Positions 7,498 through 15,455 of a stretch of DNA of 64,000 bases are shown here, piece by piece. The stretch covers positions 62,001 to 126,000 of the forward strand of contig JACPFT010000023.1 of the NCBI GenBank assembly GCA_016182845.1, in the 5' to 3' direction. Numbering within the stretch: the stretch's first letter is position 1; each line of letters starts with the position of its first letter. The position numbers and the translations under genes were made by a program. Source of the stretch: Gammaproteobacteria bacterium. Lineage in GTDB: Bacteria > Pseudomonadota > Gammaproteobacteria > Enterobacterales > Permianibacteraceae. The notes under the pieces were generated by a model. The model was given only the letters and a program-made list of their open reading frames with translations. It did not search any database and was not told the DNA's origin.

Positions 7498-8691
7498 CTA
7501 GGCCGGCCGCAGACATACCAAAAAACACCCGGGAATATGCTCGCCCCGGGCAAACTCCAGGCGGAATTTCTCCGCCAGGCGGCGCACCAATTCGGTGCCC
7601 AGTCCCCAGCCGTGGTTACCCGCTTCGGGCAGCAGCGCATTCACTATGCTTACCCGCCCGGCGTCGGCCCGAACGAGTATCGTTCCCGGCGCGCCATGCT
7701 GAATGGCATTGAGCAATACATTCCCCAGGATGGCCTCCGCGACCTCGCTCGGCACCGGCCAAGCGCCGGACGCCGTGCCCTGGCGTTCGAAAACACAAGC
7801 GCGCGCCTCGGCCAAGGGCTGGAACTCGGCGCAGAGCAGGTCCAGGATCGGCGCCAGCGGTGTTTCGACATCCTCGGGAAATTGGCTTTCGCTTGCCAGC
7901 CACAAGACGCCGGCACTGGCCCGCTCCAGGCGGTTCAGGGCACGGGCCAGACGCTGCCAGGGCGGCGAGCTCACTTCCGGCATCAGCAAGGCCAGGCTCG
8001 CGCGGGCCGATTGCAGGGGCGTGCGCAGCTCGTGGGCCAGGAAAGCCAGGGTCTCACGTTCCCTAGCCAAGGCCGCGAGGCGCTCCGCCCAGACCTCGGC
8101 ATGCCGCTGCGCCAGCTCGGCGAATTCGGCGATGCGCTCGCCCTGGGCGATGGAGTGCAGCTCGGCCGGCGAATCGCTGCGCGCCATGGCGGCCAACAGC
8201 CGGCGCGCCTCGCCGGAAAGACCGCGCACGAAGGCGCCCGCCATCGCATAGGCGCAGAGCAACAGAAACGCCACGAACAGCAGGGCGAACACCCAGACCC
8301 GTTGCAGCGCCTGATTGACGGTCATCACCTCGGTGACGTCGTACACCAGGGCAAAGCCTGGACCGCCCGGCGGCTCACGCCACAGGACATGCACATAACG
8401 ACCGGAATCCCGGCGAAACTCGCGCGTCCAGCCATCCTGTATGCCCTGTAATTCCCGGCGTAAATCCGCCGGCAAATCAGCCCGGGAAAAGACCTGGAAA
8501 CCCGTCGGAAGGGCAATACCTGGCTTCGATTCGGACATCTCCGCCGCGACGACCTTCAGTTTCTCGTCGAGAAAATAATCCTCGAGGATATACAGGGCAA
8601 GGACCGCCGCGCCGAGAAAACAGACGCTGAGCAGAAACGCGAACAGCAGCCATTGCCGGGCCAAATAGCTTTTTAAACTGCGTTGGCGCAC
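7498..8691 (-). CDS. Sensor histidine kinase
   Basis: 397 residues. Membrane segments at about 12-36 and 132-152 bracket a periplasmic domain of about 95 residues. The H-box FLAHELRTPL carries H220; the N-box is ILGNVLLNAIQHG and a G2-like GWGLGTELV follows. The start is GTG 8691, 19 bases inside the end of the regulator gene. Longer reading upstream is Arg/Ala-rich and runs through the regulator in another frame. The stimulus is unknown. The gene is last in a leftward DJ-1 - regulator - kinase operon and its stop lies four bases past the convergent argE stop. Confidence 0.88.
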   Translation of the reverse strand: MRQRSLKSYLARQWLLFAFLLSVCFLGAAVLALYILEDYFLDEKLKVVAAEMSESKPGIALPTGFQVFSRADLPADLRRELQGIQDGWTREFRRDSGRYVHVLWREPPGGPGFALVYDVTEVMTVNQALQRVWVFALLFVAFLLLCAYAMAGAFVRGLSGEARRLLAAMARSDSPAELHSIAQGERIAEFAELAQRHAEVWAERLAALARERETLAFLAHELRTPLQSARASLALLMPEVSSPPWQRLARALNRLERASAGVLWLASESQFPEDVETPLAPILDLLCAEFQPLAEARACVFERQGTASGAWPVPSEVAEAILGNVLLNAIQHGAPGTILVRADAGRVSIVNALLPEAGNHGWGLGTELVRRLAEKFRLEFARGEHIPGCFLVCLRPA

Positions 8692-9383
8692 CCATCCCCC
8701 TCGAAGCGATAGCCGACCCCGCGCAGCGTGGCGATCAGCGGCGAACCGAAGAGCGCCTCGAATTGCCGGCGCATCTGGAGTATATGGGCCCGCAGCGGAT
8801 CGCTGTCCGGCGGCTCGTCCTCCCAGAGCAGGGCGCAGAGCGCCTCGCGGCTCACCGAACCCGGGTGCGCCGACATCAGGCTGCGCAGCAGCACATAGGC
8901 GCTGGCCGTGAGACTCAGGCGCAGCTCCCCGCGCGACAGCGTGCGCCCCTGTAAATCCAAGCAATAATCATCAATCCGCAGGCAGGCGCCGCCGCCACCC
9001 GGCACATGGCTGGCGATGGCGCGCAGGCGCGCCAGCAATTCCTCCGGCGCGAAGGGCTTCACCACATAGTCGATGGCCCCGGCCTCGAAGCCGCGCAGCT
9101 TATCGCCCAACTCGCCGCGCGCGGTCAGCATCAGGGCCGGCTGGCGCAGGACCCAGCGTTCCTTGAATTCCCGGCACAACGCCACGCCGTCGCCATCCGG
9201 CAGGTTCACATCGAGGATGAACACGTCATAGGCCTCGCCCTGCACGCGCAGCCGCGCCTGCGCCGCCGTGTAGGCGAAATCCACGCGTAGGCCCCTGGCG
9301 GCGAGAAAATCCCCCAGGCTCGCCGCCACGTCGATATCGTCCTCCACCAGGAGGACGCGCAAGGGGAATTCCGCCGTCATCAT
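8673..9383 (-). CDS. OmpR-family response regulator
   Basis: About 236 residues. The receiver domain shows the acidic VEDD motif, the phospho-acceptor Asp in FILDVNLPDGDG, and the conserved Lys in YVVKPF. The C-terminal winged helix ends in TLRGVGYRFEG. Start at ATG 9383 (or the adjacent ATG 9380): AAGG lies just upstream and the preceding gene stops at 9397. It overlaps the kinase gene by 19 bases, indicating translational coupling. Confidence 0.9.
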   Translation of the reverse strand: MMTAEFPLRVLLVEDDIDVAASLGDFLAARGLRVDFAYTAAQARLRVQGEAYDVFILDVNLPDGDGVALCREFKERWVLRQPALMLTARGELGDKLRGFEAGAIDYVVKPFAPEELLARLRAIASHVPGGGGACLRIDDYCLDLQGRTLSRGELRLSLTASAYVLLRSLMSAHPGSVSREALCALLWEDEPPDSDPLRAHILQMRRQFEALFGSPLIATLRGVGYRFEGDGCANAV

Positions 9384-9396
9384 CCACCTTCCCGAG

Positions 9397-10461
9397 TCAC
9401 CACCCCGCCAAGCGTACCAGATCGGCGGCATCGCCCAAGGCCCCGTCCATGCCCGCCACCACGGCGTGCATGCGCAGCAGGTTCTTGTCGTGGCGGGGCA
9501 AGGCCTTCGCCTGGGCGCGTGCCGCCTCCAGGCCTTTTTCCCGGTAGGCCTTCAGGATGGCCACGGAAGCCTCCTCCGCCGTTTGCACCCGCGCCACCGG
9601 TTCGTGGCCCAGGACGCGAATCATGGCCTCGGCCGCGCCCCAGGTGGACCAGGGATTCTGTCCGGTCACCAGCCGGCCATCGACGACGACATTATCGAGA
9701 TAACGAAACCCCGCCACGAAGCGCGCGCCCAACTGCTCAGCCTGGTCCTGCAATAAATAGGGGAATAATTCCCGGGCATTTTCGATCAGGAACAACTCCT
9801 CCTCGTTGGTGAATCCGGTCATGTTCCGGCCGGAAATCCAGGGCCTGCCTTGCCCATCCCTCACCGCCAACAGCGCCGCCGGGCCGTGGCACACGGCACC
9901 CACGACGCCCAGCTCGCCAATCTCCCTCACCAGGCGCTGTACGTCCGGATTATCCGGAAAATCGAACATCGCCCCCTTGCCGCCCACGAAATACACCGCC
10001 GCATAGCCGGCGCCCTTGACCTCCGCCAGAGGGCGTGAGGCCGCCAGCTTGGCCTGGGCGGCGGCATCCGCCAGGAAGCGGCGGTCCGCCGCCTGCATAT
10101 CGTCCTCGTCGATCATCGCCGGCGGCAGGCCGCCCCGGGGACTGGCGATATCCACGCTATAGCCGTTGGCCTCGAACACATAGTAGGCGCGGGCCAGCTC
10201 GGTGAGCTCGAAGCCGGCCTTTTTCTTGCCGCCCGGGAAATGCGCCGTGCTGCTGACCACGGCCAGGATCTTGCCGCGCCGCGCCGCGACCGGTGCGGCT
10301 ATGAAGGCGGTTTCCCGCTGCGCCTGTGCCAGTGCCTCGGCGGGCGAAACGGAATGGCCCGCGCAGGCCCACAAGCCAAAGGCTAGGCCCACCAGGGCCA
10401 CGAACGCCATGGCCCAGCGGGCGGGCCTGACATCCAGGGAAAATCGTCGAATGAATCGCAT
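9397..10461 (-). CDS. DJ-1/PfpI (Hsp31-like) protein with N-terminal membrane anchor
   Basis: 354 residues. The core (about 60-280) is a class I glutamine-amidotransferase-like fold of the Hsp31/glyoxalase III type, with nucleophile-elbow Cys C191 in GAVCHGPAA, an FVGGKGAMFDF loop and GFTNEEE. The N-terminus has a hydrophobic segment (about 17-32) followed by LWAC, which could be a membrane anchor or a weak lipobox with C33. A C-terminal helical extension of about 70 residues (ARVQTAEEAS onward) is not part of the core. Soluble relatives act as glyoxalase III or chaperone; an exported one probably handles reactive carbonyl or protein stress outside the cytoplasm. It heads the operon with the regulator and kinase. 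The start has GAGG six bases upstream. Confidence 0.8.
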   Translation of the reverse strand: MRFIRRFSLDVRPARWAMAFVALVGLAFGLWACAGHSVSPAEALAQAQRETAFIAAPVAARRGKILAVVSSTAHFPGGKKKAGFELTELARAYYVFEANGYSVDIASPRGGLPPAMIDEDDMQAADRRFLADAAAQAKLAASRPLAEVKGAGYAAVYFVGGKGAMFDFPDNPDVQRLVREIGELGVVGAVCHGPAALLAVRDGQGRPWISGRNMTGFTNEEELFLIENARELFPYLLQDQAEQLGARFVAGFRYLDNVVVDGRLVTGQNPWSTWGAAEAMIRVLGHEPVARVQTAEEASVAILKAYREKGLEAARAQAKALPRHDKNLLRMHAVVAGMDGALGDAADLVRLAGW

Positions 10462-10551
10462 GCTGAACCTCGTGTCGGAGTGATGGGACCACGAGGCAGT
10501 GTGGACGGATAAGGTAAAGCCAAGATCAAGCTATGGGCGCCAAAAACGACA

Positions 10552-10572
10552 AGGGGAGCCTAAGCTCCCCCT
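10552..10572 (-). terminator. Intrinsic terminator after the DUF4412 gene
   Basis: GGGGAGC (10553-10559) and GCTCCCC (10564-10570) with a CTAA loop; on the minus strand a T-rich tract (TTGTCGTTTTT) follows. It lies 16 bases past the DUF4412 stop. Confidence 0.75.
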
Positions 10573-10587
10573 GCCAAGCGCGGGCAC

Positions 10588-11355
10588 TCAGCCGCCCATG
10601 CCGGGCATGCCCTGCGGCAGTTCGATCTTCTGCTGCTGATAGCCGGCCGGAATCGTGAAGCGGGACTCCGGCAGCTTGCCGTTGGACACCGATTTCAGCT
10701 CGAATTGCTCGGGTTTATTGCCATCCAAGTTGTCGATCATGCGCAAGGGGATTTGATCGCCCAGCTGCTGCCATTGATTGTCCAGATCCTTGGCGAATTC
10801 GAACTTCTCGGTGACGCGCTTGCTGAACGCGAACATGGCCTTGAGCGTGTCCAGATCCGCCGCCGGGATCTTCAGGGCCGAATGGGGCGCCACGCACATC
10901 TCGCTCTGCTTGCGGCCATCGACCCAGGACTCCACCAACTCGCAGCCCATGCCATTGACCTTGTCCCGGCGGCCGCTGCGCTTGATAAGCACCTGGGGCA
11001 CGACGCGCTGACCGGGCATGCCCTGCCCGCCCATCATGCCCTTCATCTGCTCGCGCACCTGGGGCGGCAGATTTTCCATCATCTTCATCATCTGATTGGC
11101 GAACTCGGCCATCTTCTGGATGCCCGCCTCGTCCATGACGATATAGCGCCGCTCGGCATGATTGACGATGCTCATGGCGCGCAGCCGCGTGTCGAACAAG
11201 ACATCGGCATTCTCCCCGCTCATCTTCATGTTGACCTTGCCGCCGGCGATGGCGATCTCGCGCACCGGCTTCCCGGGGGATTGGTAGGTGAGCAGGGTGT
11301 CGGCTTGGGCCAGGGAAGCGCCCAGAGAAAGAACAATGGCCAGAGCGAGTTTCAT
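10588..11355 (-). CDS. Periplasmic DUF4412-type protein
   Basis: 255 residues. A Sec signal peptide (MKLALAIVLSLGASLAQA, cleavage before DT) is followed by a beta-rich DUF4412-like domain. A Met/Gly-rich linker (about residues 90-120) precedes a second half with two Cys. The C-terminus is again Met/Pro/Gly-rich (GMPGMGG). ATG 11355 has GGAGG in the ideal position; the upstream in-frame extension is unlikely. Function is unknown; DUF4412 proteins are usually secreted and fold like lipoprotein-carrier-type beta structures. It stands alone with its own terminator. Confidence 0.7.
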   Translation of the reverse strand: MKLALAIVLSLGASLAQADTLLTYQSPGKPVREIAIAGGKVNMKMSGENADVLFDTRLRAMSIVNHAERRYIVMDEAGIQKMAEFANQMMKMMENLPPQVREQMKGMMGGQGMPGQRVVPQVLIKRSGRRDKVNGMGCELVESWVDGRKQSEMCVAPHSALKIPAADLDTLKAMFAFSKRVTEKFEFAKDLDNQWQQLGDQIPLRMIDNLDGNKPEQFELKSVSNGKLPESRFTIPAGYQQQKIELPQGMPGMGG

Positions 11356-11470
11356 AAGCCCTCCGATTGGCTTTGGGTGAATGCGAAGAAGCATAGCGCC
11401 GCGGCGCCAGGCTGTCGCCGGACAATGCCGGAAGCGGGCTGAGCGCGCCATGAACGCCAGCACAGGAAAA

Positions 11471-11501
11471 GCAAAAGGGCGACCCGAAGTCGCCCTTTTG
11501 C
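11471..11501 (-). terminator. Strong hairpin terminator, probably the original lpdA terminator
   Basis: A perfect 13-base stem pairs 11471-11483 with 11489-11501 around a CCGAA loop, with A/T tracts in the stem that work on both strands. On the minus strand it directly follows the displaced lpdA 3' end (stop at 11518). It could also close the upstream end of the DUF4412 unit. Confidence 0.75.
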
Positions 11502-11517
11502 GCAGGAACGCCGCCGC

Positions 11518-11862
11518 TTATTTCTTGCGCTGCGGCGGCAGGTCGGTGCAACTGCCCTCGAAGACTTCGACGGCGAAGCAGGCCGGCCCGCCCTCGAGGC
11601 GACGCAAGGCGAGCCCGGCCCGCTTCAGCTCGCGCACCTCGCGCTCCAGTTCCTTGACGCGGGCATCGGCGGCCGGGGTGGCGGGGGCTGCTGGAGTACT
11701 CGCCTTGCGGATCCAGTTGCTCAGGGTCTGGGCGGTGCAGCCGATCTTGCTGGCCACGGCCTCGATGGCGGCCCACTGGGACTCGTGGGACTCCCGGACT
11801 TCGTAGACCATGCGGATGGCGCGGTCACGGACTTCAGGGGAAAATTTGGGGGACTTGCTCAT
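11518..11862 (-). pseudogene. IS3-family OrfA remnant joined to an lpdA 3'-end fragment
   Basis: The first 80 or so codons (from ATG 11862) match the IS3-family OrfA helix-turn-helix protein: [20 protein letters not shown], a recognition helix around CTAQTLSNWIRK, and a leucine-zipper-like VKELEREVRELKR. After that the frame passes through about 14 unrelated residues and ends in FAVEVFEGSCTDLPPQRKK, identical to the last 19 residues of LpdA. No OrfB is present. The left inverted repeat of the IS appears to begin at 11915 (minus strand TGAACCGCCCCGGG). The chimeric frame is an accident of the junction, not a functional fusion. Confidence 0.8.
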
Positions 11863-11915
11863 AGTGGCTCCATTCTCTCAAAAGGTGGAGCCTCCGCGAA
11901 ACCCGGGGCGGTTCA

Positions 11916-12364
11916 TAGCGCTTGTGGACTTTAAGCGCGGCATAATCACCGGTGCCCGGGTATTCATCTTTCAGGCGATCATCGAGTTTGACCGTCGAGG
12001 AATCGACAATGTGCCAATCCCGGACATGCCGGCCGAGCCAACCGGGCAGATCGGGGCTCTGTCGGGCAACGTAGGCGAGGGCCTGCGTGCGTAATGCCGA
12101 CATCGCCGCCTCCAACGCCGGCCCGAACCAGGCGTAAAAGCTGCCGCGCACCACGCGCTTGGCACCGGCCTCCAGATAGAGACGCAGCACATCGGCCTGC
12201 CGGCCACCATAGCCGGTGCTGGCGGCTAGAACCATCGCTCGAAGCAGCTTGAGCGCGTCCAGCTTACGCTCGCGCTCTTGTAATCCGGCGGATGCCACGG
12301 CGTTCATCAGCGTTTCGGCCGGCAAAATAGTCTCAAAGACTTCGCGAACATCGGCAACGTGCAT
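11916..12364 (-). pseudogene. IS4-like transposase fragment, truncated by the IS3 end
   Basis: About 150 residues of the N-terminal half of a DDE transposase from ATG 12364. The conserved first-Asp region [15 protein letters not shown] is visible, followed by [16 protein letters not shown]. The protein similarity stops exactly where the IS3 inverted repeat begins (11915), so the IS3 copy inserted into, or recombined with, this element. The catalytic Glu half is missing; it cannot transpose. Confidence 0.75.
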
Positions 12365-12448
12365 CGTGGAAGCTCATCAGACTCAAAGCGGGTATGAGAT
12401 CACGAATAGCCAAGTGAAGCAACCGCCTTGTAGCTGATTGATTTTAAA

Positions 12449-12762
12449 AGAGTTACACGCTTAAACTGACACGGATGCCTGAGCGAGAAACGGCCGATCC
12501 GCTAAAACAGGCCGCGTAGAAAAATGCGACAACTACCTTGAAAACGCCCGTAGCCGAGATGGGCGTCCATCTCGGCCTCCAGGCTGCGGTTGATCATGTG
12601 TTGCAGCATCTGGGCATACAGCTTGGTGACGTCTTCGGGCGTCTTGCAGCCTTGCGTGAGTTCGTCCAAGACCTCGCGCTTGAGTACCATGTAACTGCTC
12701 CTTGCGGCAAAGGCCGCATCATGTCAAAAAGCAGTTACACAGTTCAATTTACAGACTCGGGG
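12449..12762 (-). mobile_element. IS256-family transposase remnant
   Basis: From ATG 12690 (AAGGAG just upstream) about 49 codons match the IS256/Mutator transposase N-terminus (ELTQGCKTPEDVTKLYAQML, then NRSLEAEMDAHLGYGR), and similarity ends near 12540. The outer end is at about 12735-12762 (minus strand GAGTCTGTAAATTGAACTG). A related sequence at about 12452-12475 lies in the same orientation, so it is not the partner inverted repeat and probably belongs to another copy or to the neighbouring IS4-like element. Bases 12476-12540 show nothing recognisable. Confidence 0.7.
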
Positions 12763-12808
12763 ATGGCTGAAGTTAGGCACGCAAAGCACAACGGCTGCTC
12801 ACGATGCA

Positions 12809-13945
12809 TTAATGTGATGGCAACTCCGGAAGAAACAATTTTGGCAAATTCCGCTCAACCATCAACCCAAGCACAACGACAGGCTGATATTTGTCCAACA
12901 ATTCCGGAGAGAAAGAACTGACAGGCACAACGATACACTCTGATAGACTCTCCGCAAAAAAGCGTGCAGGAGCAAAGCCGAAAGAATCTCGAACAATCAT
13001 GACTTTCGGACCCTTTGCATTTGAGCGGTAGTATAGTATCGGCGCCCCTCCGGGCACAGCAATCTCACGTTGCTCAATAAGCTTTGACGACGAAACGCCA
13101 ATACCGTAATGCTCTTCATGTAGCTTATCGCTTAAATTGAGCAACCTTGCCAAGTCGCCTGCAGCGCCATCGCCCTTCAGCATTCGAATATCTTTGTAAT
13201 TGAGTGCACTCACAGAGAATTGGTTGGAGAACAATTCTCGCATGATCGCCTGGTAAGCAACAAAGGCCCCCAACTCATTCCAATGGCTGTCTGTTTTGTG
13301 ATAAAGCCTGCCAAGTGACTTAGCCTGTAATAACGCAGGCAACAAGTCGAGAAAACTATAACGCAACGAAGCAGGAAGCGCATCCGAGAACTGCGCTCGT
13401 TGAACTACTTTAGCATTCTTCTCTACCCAAGACGGTAAATACTCTGGATAAACAGACTGCGAATTTGGAGCCAATGCATACAGAAGTTTAATCCCACGAG
13501 ATGACAATGCATCGTTAAAACGAATGTATCTCGCGACTAACTCCTGCAATTGCACGTGGTCAAAAACGGTTTTCCCGACCGACTGCTCGAGCGCTTTGTC
13601 ACCTAAGTAGAAGAACCAACCATCGCGACCGATCAACACTTTCTTTGACGCACTCACCCCAAATTTTACAAAGGCAAAATTACGAAATTTGATAAGCTCG
13701 TTGCGGAAGCCGAAATGATCCGAAAGATAGCTGTCGACCTTCCTGGGGAATTCCCGCCAGCTGGTCCAATCGCCGGGCGCCGCCGGCCAGGCGGCCAGCG
13801 CCCGCTGCTCCTCGGACACTACCAGCCGTTTCTTGACCAGGGCCAGGATCTGCATAGACAAGGGAGCCAACAGCAGGCACACGACCATGGTGGCCAAAAG
13901 TGCATCGGAGGCCTTTTGCAGCGGATGTTGCGAACGCACTTCCAT
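12809..13945 (-). CDS. algJ: AlgJ/AlgX-like SGNH acetyltransferase
   Basis: 378 residues. An N-terminal signal-anchor (about 15-37) precedes a periplasmic SGNH-like domain of the AlgX/AlgJ type: DxH pair D219/H221 in TDSHWNELGA and a candidate nucleophile S321 in VRDSFGF. In this family the protein transfers acetyl groups, delivered across the membrane by AlgI, to an exported polysaccharide. ATG 13945 is one base after the algI stop (TAATATG), so the genes are coupled. The 3' two-thirds is noticeably AT-richer than its neighbours, suggesting transfer. No alginate synthesis genes are present, so the acetylated polymer is unknown and the symbol means homology only. Confidence 0.8.
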   Translation of the reverse strand: MEVRSQHPLQKASDALLATMVVCLLLAPLSMQILALVKKRLVVSEEQRALAAWPAAPGDWTSWREFPRKVDSYLSDHFGFRNELIKFRNFAFVKFGVSASKKVLIGRDGWFFYLGDKALEQSVGKTVFDHVQLQELVARYIRFNDALSSRGIKLLYALAPNSQSVYPEYLPSWVEKNAKVVQRAQFSDALPASLRYSFLDLLPALLQAKSLGRLYHKTDSHWNELGAFVAYQAIMRELFSNQFSVSALNYKDIRMLKGDGAAGDLARLLNLSDKLHEEHYGIGVSSSKLIEQREIAVPGGAPILYYRSNAKGPKVMIVRDSFGFAPARFFAESLSECIVVPVSSFSPELLDKYQPVVVLGLMVERNLPKLFLPELPSH

Positions 13946-13946
13946 A

Positions 13947-15365
13947 TTAGAACCGGTAGTAGATGAACGGGTTGTAGGAACCGGAGGCGACGCTTGCCAC
14001 ACTACAGAAGATCATCACAACGACGCCCCCCGACTCGACGACATGCCAAAGCGGCGCACGACCGATCTTAGCCAAGGGCCAGGCGCTACCCAGGATGCTG
14101 CGCAACGGCATGGAAAAAAGTACTCCCAAGCCCAAGGACAACCAAGTCATAGGCGTGAAGACCGACCCGATGGGAGGGTGATTGCCCGACTGACCGAACC
14201 CGGCCATCGCCTGTAGGAAGTGAACGGCCTGGCTCACGCCGTCGGCGCGGAAGAACACCCAACCGATCAGACAGACCAGCAGTGCATAGCCATGGCGTAA
14301 GGGCCGCCACTGCCGAGCCAGAACTCGCCCCAGACCGAGGCGCTCTATGACCAGGAACAGGCCGTGATAGAGCCCCCACAGAACGAAGGTCCAGGCGGCA
14401 CCGTGCCAAAGCCCACACAACAGGAAAACCAGTGTCAGGCTAAGATACATGCGTAGCTTGCCCTGGCGATTTCCGCCCAGGGGAATATACAAATAGTCTC
14501 GAAACCAGCGTGACAGGGACATGTGCCAGCGGCGCCAGAAATCGGTAACCGATTGCGCAATATAGGGGTAGTTGAAGTTTTGCGGAAAGGTAATGCCGAT
14601 GACTCGCGCAAGGCCGATGGCCATGGTCGAGTAGCCGGAAAAATCGAAGAAAAGTTGCAGACTGTACGCTGTCGCCCCCATCCAGGCCATACTCGCCGAC
14701 AGTTGTTCCGTCGGCAGTGCGAAGACGCTGTCCGCGGCCAACCCCAATTCGTTGGCGATGATCACCTTCTGAGCAAGCCCGAAGGCGAACACGCGTATCC
14801 CTGCAGCGACGCCCGACAGCGTTACTCTCCGCGAAGCCAGCTCCGCCGCGATTTCGGAGTAACGCACGATGGGACCCGCAATCAAGTGCGGGAACATCGC
14901 GATGTAAGTCGCCATGGTGAGAACATTGCGCTCGGCCTTAATGTCGCGCCGGTAGATGTCGACAAGGTAGGAGATGGCCTGAAAGGTGTAGAACGAGATC
15001 CCCAGCGGCAGCGCCACTTCCAAAGAGGGCATGGGGCTCAGCCCCAGTGTGGCGAACAGGGGATTCAACTGCTCAAATAAAAAATTGGCATACTTATAGA
15101 AGCCAATGGCCGCCAAGTTGCCCAGAATCCCAAATACTAGCAAAACTCCGCCTTTTGCCCCCGCGCGCCAACGCCCCAACAGGAGGCCCATGCCCCAATT
15201 CATCGCGATGGACAGGAGCAGCAATGGGAAATAGCGAGGCTCACCCCAAACATAAAAAGCCAAGCTGAAGACTAACAAGGTCGCATTCTTGGCCGGTATC
15301 AGCCAGTAGCAAAGCAGAAAGGCCGGGAGGAAGTAGAAGAGGAAGGAAATTGAACTGAAGACCAT
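13947..15365 (-). CDS. algI: AlgI-like MBOAT O-acetyltransferase
   Basis: 472 residues with about ten membrane segments. MBOAT signature: MFPHLIAGPIVRYSE, DFWRRWHMSLSRWFRDYLYIPLGG and CGLWHGAAWTFVLWGLYHG, with the invariant His H321 (and H281). In the family it takes an acetyl donor in the cytoplasm and passes acetyl groups across the inner membrane to a periplasmic transferase, here the coupled AlgJ-like protein. It begins 90 bases from the lpdA stop and is transcribed in the same direction. It could be read from its own promoter or through lpdA. Confidence 0.88.
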   Translation of the reverse strand: MVFSSISFLFYFLPAFLLCYWLIPAKNATLLVFSLAFYVWGEPRYFPLLLLSIAMNWGMGLLLGRWRAGAKGGVLLVFGILGNLAAIGFYKYANFLFEQLNPLFATLGLSPMPSLEVALPLGISFYTFQAISYLVDIYRRDIKAERNVLTMATYIAMFPHLIAGPIVRYSEIAAELASRRVTLSGVAAGIRVFAFGLAQKVIIANELGLAADSVFALPTEQLSASMAWMGATAYSLQLFFDFSGYSTMAIGLARVIGITFPQNFNYPYIAQSVTDFWRRWHMSLSRWFRDYLYIPLGGNRQGKLRMYLSLTLVFLLCGLWHGAAWTFVLWGLYHGLFLVIERLGLGRVLARQWRPLRHGYALLVCLIGWVFFRADGVSQAVHFLQAMAGFGQSGNHPPIGSVFTPMTWLSLGLGVLFSMPLRSILGSAWPLAKIGRAPLWHVVESGGVVVMIFCSVASVASGSYNPFIYYRF

Positions 15366-15415
15366 GGTGGTGAACCAATCCGTCGTAGCGTGGCCATCCC
15401 GGCCACATTGAAATC

Positions 15416-15436
15416 AAGGCGACACTTGGCCGCCTT
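15416..15436 (-). terminator. Weak hairpin downstream of lpdA
   Basis: AAGGCG (15416-15421) pairs with CGCCTT (15431-15436) across nine bases; only a short T-rich stretch (GATTTC) follows on the minus strand. A GTGGCC/GGCCAC hairpin sits just beyond (15390-15406). This is weaker than the hairpin at 11471-11501. Confidence 0.4.
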
Positions 15437-15455
15437 AGTTCGCACGCCTATCTGC

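Noticed and set aside
11518-11862. A transposase-LpdA fusion protein
   Set aside because: The frame simply runs from a truncated IS3 OrfA through junk into a duplicated lpdA tail. It reflects the junction, not a selected fusion.
12449-12762. An internally deleted IS256 element with both terminal repeats (MITE-like)
   Set aside because: The two end-like sequences (about 12452-12475 and 12735-12762) are in the same orientation, so they are not a pair of inverted terminal repeats.
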